Part shown: positions 61,403-64,000 of the stretch, piece after piece
Layout of the letters: the number at the start of each line of letters is the position of its first letter
Numbering within the stretch: position 1 is the stretch's first letter
DNA from: Frankia sp. AgB1.9
Lineage (GTDB): Bacteria > Actinomycetota > Actinomycetes > Frankiales > Frankiaceae
Assembly (NCBI RefSeq): GCF_016786355.1
Contig: NZ_JADWYX010000002.1
Coordinates: 106,534 to 170,533 of the forward strand
Length of the DNA stretch: 64,000 bases
Reading direction: 5' to 3'
Position numbers and translations under genes: made by a program
The notes under the pieces: generated by a model
The model's database searches: none
Told to the model about the DNA's origin: nothing
What the model saw: the letters and a program-made list of their open reading frames with translations, nothing else

Positions 61403-62566
61403 TCAGCGGCTTCCGGCTCCGGCCGAGACGGACATCCGGCGCCGGAGGCTGCGCGGGCGCAGGTCGCTCCAGGTCAGCTCGATGCTGTCCAGGCACTCGT
61501 TCCTGGTCCCGGTGACGGGCGTGTCGAACCAGCCGAGCGCGTTGCCGCGCTCCTGGGGCCACACCGAGTACTGCTGTTCCTGGTTGACGACCACCTTGAA
61601 CAGCCGGGGCGACGGCTCCCCGTCGGGCGTGGGGTCGTCCGGCACGGGGTGCGCCTGCTGGGCCCTGGCGCCATGGGCCGCGCTTGCCCTGATGTCATGG
61701 GCCGCGTTTGCCCTGATGTCATGGGCCGCGACGGGAGGGTGGCCGGCCGCCTCCCATTTCGCGCGGAACGGGCACTTCTCGGCGACCGTGGCGTCGTCGC
61801 GTAGGAAGTACTGCTTCCACTCCCGGTTCGCCGGGTCCCCGTAGGAGCCCAGCAGCGGGGTCGAGTCCACCTCGTCCATCCGGCGCAGCCGCTCGCGGAT
61901 CACCTTCCGGGCCGCCGCGCCGCGTGGGGTGGTCGGCGCGAGCCCCTCGAAGACCCAGCGCGGCTGGAACGTGATGTTGAAGACCGGGTTGCTCCGGCTG
62001 CGCAGCCGCCGATGCGCCGGGGTGTTGCAGACGACGAAGATCGGCGAGCCGCGGAAGCTGAACTCCCAGGCCGGGTCGTCGGTGTCGGTCGGGATGTCCG
62101 ACGGCCAGGGCTCGCCGTCGCTGTCGTGCAGGTACCGCAGCAGCGACCAGAACCGCCGCTCGTACCCGAGGACGTCGTCGCTCTCCTGCCCGGCTGTCCC
62201 GTTGCCCGACCCGAAGAACACGACCAGCGAGGTGTTCCGCGAGATCGACTGGTAGGTCGCGAGGTAGCTGGCGAGGATGTCGGGCAGCACCGACCAGGTC
62301 TGCTCGTCGTACAGGTCGTCGACGAAGCCGAACCGCAGGCCGCCGCTGTTGGCGGCGGCCACCGCGAAGACGCAGGGAAACGGCTCGGCCTCGGACTTCA
62401 GGGTCGTGATCATGTCCCGGGCGCAGCCGGCGCCCCAGGCCGGCATCGGGCCGACGGCGAGGTCCAGCGCCTCCTCGTAAAAGGCGTCCTCGAGCAGGGG
62501 CTCGGCGGGCAGGGAACCGGTCGCGTCGGGGGTGCTCGCCGCGCGCACGTTAAGGATGTCTCGCAC
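61403..62566 (-). CDS. YqcI/YcgG-family (DcsA/GntA-like) N-hydroxylase fused to an MbtH-like domain
   Basis: 387 residues from GTG 62566. Residues about 25-275 show the YqcI/YcgG pattern: FVDDLYDEQTW, TSLVVFFGS, YERRFWSLLRYLHDSDGEPW, DPAWEFSFRGSPIFVVCNTP, FNITFQPRWVFEGL and SYGDPANREWKQYFLRDD. Known members DcsA (cycloserine) and GntA (guanitoxin) are heme enzymes that N-hydroxylate arginine or guanidines. After an Ala/His linker, residues 321-378 are an MbtH domain (LFKVVVNQEQQYSVWP, GW, NECLDSIELTWSDLRPRSLR). The fusion would co-produce a hydroxylase and the chaperone of the stand-alone A domains. It lies 58 bases after the NRPS stop. Confidence 0.85.
   Translation of the reverse strand: MRDILNVRAASTPDATGSLPAEPLLEDAFYEEALDLAVGPMPAWGAGCARDMITTLKSEAEPFPCVFAVAAANSGGLRFGFVDDLYDEQTWSVLPDILASYLATYQSISRNTSLVVFFGSGNGTAGQESDDVLGYERRFWSLLRYLHDSDGEPWPSDIPTDTDDPAWEFSFRGSPIFVVCNTPAHRRLRSRSNPVFNITFQPRWVFEGLAPTTPRGAAARKVIRERLRRMDEVDSTPLLGSYGDPANREWKQYFLRDDATVAEKCPFRAKWEAAGHPPVAAHDIRANAAHDIRASAAHGARAQQAHPVPDDPTPDGEPSPRLFKVVVNQEQQYSVWPQERGNALGWFDTPVTGTRNECLDSIELTWSDLRPRSLRRRMSVSAGAGSR
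61672..61731. repeat. 24-base in-frame tandem repeat in the YqcI-MbtH linker
   Basis: Units at 61672-61695 and 61696-61719 (one base differs) are followed by half of a third unit to about 61731. On the coding strand each unit encodes eight residues (AHDIRANA, AHDIRASA, then AHGARA). It lies between the hydroxylase and MbtH domains, so copy-number change would alter linker length without breaking the frame. Confidence 0.8.
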
Positions 62567-62624
62567 CTGGGTTCTCTCTTTGGTTGGCCGCGTGCCGATC
62601 CCGACCCGCGGTCGTGGTCTGGAC

Positions 62625-63890
62625 TCAGCTGTGGCCGGCGGCGGCTGGTTCGGGTGAGCCGAGCCGGGCGGCTCGGGCGGCGAGCGCGTCGAGCGCGCGT
62701 AGCCAGCCGGCCGCGAGGCCGGTGACGACGGGGCCCGCCGGGCCGTCCGGTCCGGACGTCCACCGCGCGGTCAGCTCGGGGCCGGCCGGGCCGTCGACGA
62801 CCCGAACGATCACGCTCAGGGCGAAGGGGTCCGGCTGGTCGGAGTTCCAGTCGGCGAAGAGCTCCTCGTCCTCCTCGGCGACCGCCCAGTCCGCCGTCCC
62901 GCCGCGGGTCAGCCGGCCGACGTAGTTCAGGTAGACCGTCGGCGCGGGTGCCGTCGCGAGGAGCGGCGCGGTGCGGGGGTTGAGGAAGCGCAGCATGCTG
63001 TAGTCGGTCCCGCCGTCCGGGATCTCCGCCATCAGCGCGTGTATCCGGGCCACCGTCGCGTCGAGGGACCGCTCGCCGGGCGCCGCGCCGTCCTCGGCCG
63101 GGTGCTCCAGCAGGAATGGGAAGATCTCGGCGAGCCAGCCGACCGTCCGGGACAGGTCCTGGTCGTCTACGACGTGCTCCTGGCGGCCGTGGGCCTGCAC
63201 CGCGACAAGCGTCCCCGCCGGGCCGGGTCCGGTCTGCTCGGCCACGGCCAGAGACAGGGCCGCGAGCAGGAGCTCGTCCACCCCGACCCCGAACGCGGCC
63301 GGGACCGTCGAGAGCATTGATGTCGCCCGCGCCGGAGGCAGCGTCACGGTGACCGGTTCGGGTCTGGCGGACTCAGCAGCCTCGACCGGCTGGCCCGAGC
63401 CCGGCTCGCCCGAGCCCGACCAGGGCGCGGGAGTGGCGCGGCCGAGCAGGTCCAGCCAGAACGGCAGCCGCTCGTCGGTCCGCGGCGCGCGGGCCTGTGC
63501 GTCGAGACTGCTGGCCCAGCCGGCGAACGACACCGGCACGGGCGCCAGCTCGGGCCGTTTGCCGACCGCCAGCGCGCCCCCTGCCGCCGCGAGGTCCTCC
63601 AGGACGATCGACCAGGACACGCCGTCGATCAGCGCGTGATGGATGATCAGCAGCAGCCGGCCCGGCCGAGCGGGGCCGGCGTCCAGCCAGACCGCCCGGA
63701 TCGTCTGCCCGCTGTCGGGGTCGAGCTCGGCGTTGGCCGTCGCGGCGAGCCCCTGGATCAGGGCCCGCCCCCGCGCGCCGTCGAAGCCGTCGCCGGCGGC
63801 GAGGTCGGTGACGTCTACCCGCCGGATCCAGGACCGGACGTCGACGTCGCCGCGCGGGACGATCGCCAGCGACCAGGCGGGCCCACCGTC
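62625..63890 (-). CDS. NRPS, C-terminal epimerization domain (5' cut by assembly tract)
   Basis: 421 codons are open from the poly-G border to the stop at 62625. From the border: DGGPAWSLAIVPRGD, then LLLIIHHALIDGVSWSIVLEDL with the catalytic HHxxxDG. Later RTVGWLAEIFPFLLE, TDYSMLRFLN and VYLNYVGRL are the E-domain hallmark blocks (E4-E7). The DGVSW and NYVGR blocks favour epimerization over condensation. The domain lacks its first 50 or so residues because the frame ends in the G-tract. An NRPS ending in E implies that the peptide continues on another chain or is released by another enzyme. Followed by the YqcI-MbtH gene. Confidence 0.85.
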   Translation of the reverse strand, partial: DGGPAWSLAIVPRGDVDVRSWIRRVDVTDLAAGDGFDGARGRALIQGLAATANAELDPDSGQTIRAVWLDAGPARPGRLLLIIHHALIDGVSWSIVLEDLAAAGGALAVGKRPELAPVPVSFAGWASSLDAQARAPRTDERLPFWLDLLGRATPAPWSGSGEPGSGQPVEAAESARPEPVTVTLPPARATSMLSTVPAAFGVGVDELLLAALSLAVAEQTGPGPAGTLVAVQAHGRQEHVVDDQDLSRTVGWLAEIFPFLLEHPAEDGAAPGERSLDATVARIHALMAEIPDGGTDYSMLRFLNPRTAPLLATAPAPTVYLNYVGRLTRGGTADWAVAEEDEELFADWNSDQPDPFALSVIVRVVDGPAGPELTARWTSGPDGPAGPVVTGLAAGWLRALDALAARAARLGSPEPAAAGHS

Positions 63891-63930
63891 GGGGGGGCGG
63901 GGGGGGGGGGCGGGCGGGGGGCGGGCGCGG
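63891..63930. other. Poly-G tract, suspected assembly join
   Basis: Forty bases that are G except for six C. To the left, a minus-strand epimerization domain is cut mid-domain; to the right, no minus-strand frame continues it and a plus-strand VOC frame begins. This is not expected of real DNA and suggests two contigs joined through poly-G. Confidence 0.75.
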
Positions 63931-63948
63931 GTCCCGCCTTCCCCGGCT

Positions 63949-64000
63949 TTCCGAACGTCTGGATGACCTACCTCGGTGTGGCCGACGCCGACGAGACGGC
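63949..64000 (+). CDS. VOC-family protein fragment (runs off the window)
   Basis: The plus-strand frame reads FPGFPNVWMTYLGVADADET to the window end, a pattern common at the middle strand of VOC/glyoxalase-like proteins (W-[MT]-TY-x-[AG]VxDxD). Only 17 codons are visible and the 5' side is lost in the G-tract. Unrelated to the NRPS. Confidence 0.45.

Noticed and set aside
62567..62624. Iron-box (IdeR/DmdR1) operator between the NRPS and the YqcI-MbtH gene
   Set aside because: No match to the TTAGGTTAGGCTAACCTAA-type palindrome; the operon promoter is probably upstream of the truncated NRPS, outside the readable sequence.
1..64000. CRISPR arrays, tRNA/rRNA genes, insertion sequences and prophage genes
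   Set aside because: No direct repeats of CRISPR type, no tRNA-like T-loop consensus, and no transposase or integrase motifs were seen on either strand.

Overview
The window is very GC-rich and almost fully coding, with GTG starts, many 4-11 bp gene overlaps, a mycothiol-dependent DinB-type enzyme, an F420-type (LLM) oxidoreductase, GAF-ANTAR regulators and an IclR/WYL/PucR/AraC regulator set. This points to a mycelial-type actinomycete. A Frankiaceae-like relative is plausible, but no marker gene here proves a genus.

Layout. 1-14 kb is a mixed chromosomal region: AraC regulators, VOC proteins, an APC permease, a CocE-type hydrolase, a FUSC exporter, an LLM oxidoreductase, a DJ-1/PfpI protein divergent from a PucR-type regulator, an esterase and a periplasmic-binding lipoprotein. 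14-20 kb holds membrane proteins (AI-2E, GAP, cation/proton antiporter) and a NarL-type two-component pair. A poly-C/poly-G tract at 16131-16190 looks like a draft-assembly artefact. 20.5-24 kb is a three-gene operon (crotonase, SDR, mycothiol-dependent enzyme) divergent from an IclR regulator with palindromes between them. 24-34 kb holds a NYN nuclease-like protein, a WYL regulator/VOC pair, a DUF1206 protein, an aldo/keto reductase, a secreted GH26-like protein, a dienelactone hydrolase, signalling proteins and three decayed gene fragments.

34-51 kb is a nitrate assimilation region. A single-chain nitrate reductase-flavoprotein fusion is divergent from nirB-nirD and a HemD-like/winged-helix protein. 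Then come a 1676-residue kinase-ATPase-GAF-GGDEF protein, a truncated globin and a NarK transporter. 51-55 kb carries a patatin, a fatty acid desaturase and two GAF-ANTAR proteins.

55.5-63.9 kb is the most interesting part. It is a minus-strand siderophore-type operon: the 3' end of an NRPS finishing in an epimerization domain; a YqcI/YcgG (DcsA/GntA-type heme N-hydroxylase) domain fused to an MbtH domain; a stand-alone adenylation domain; a SznF-like protein whose cupin triad is kept but whose diiron-domain ligands appear lost; a second stand-alone adenylation domain; and a siderophore-binding lipoprotein. Both adenylation domains give the same hand-read ten-residue code, DINYWGGIGK, which I know for N-formyl-N-hydroxyornithine. 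Together this suggests a cassette that N-hydroxylates an arginine/ornithine-type precursor, makes an N-N bond with the cupin, and loads the product (a graminine-like diazeniumdiolate amino acid, isosteric with formyl-hydroxyornithine) into a siderophore peptide. The NRPS is cut by a second poly-G tract at about 63891, after which an unrelated plus-strand VOC frame starts, so the rest of the cluster must be sought elsewhere in the assembly.
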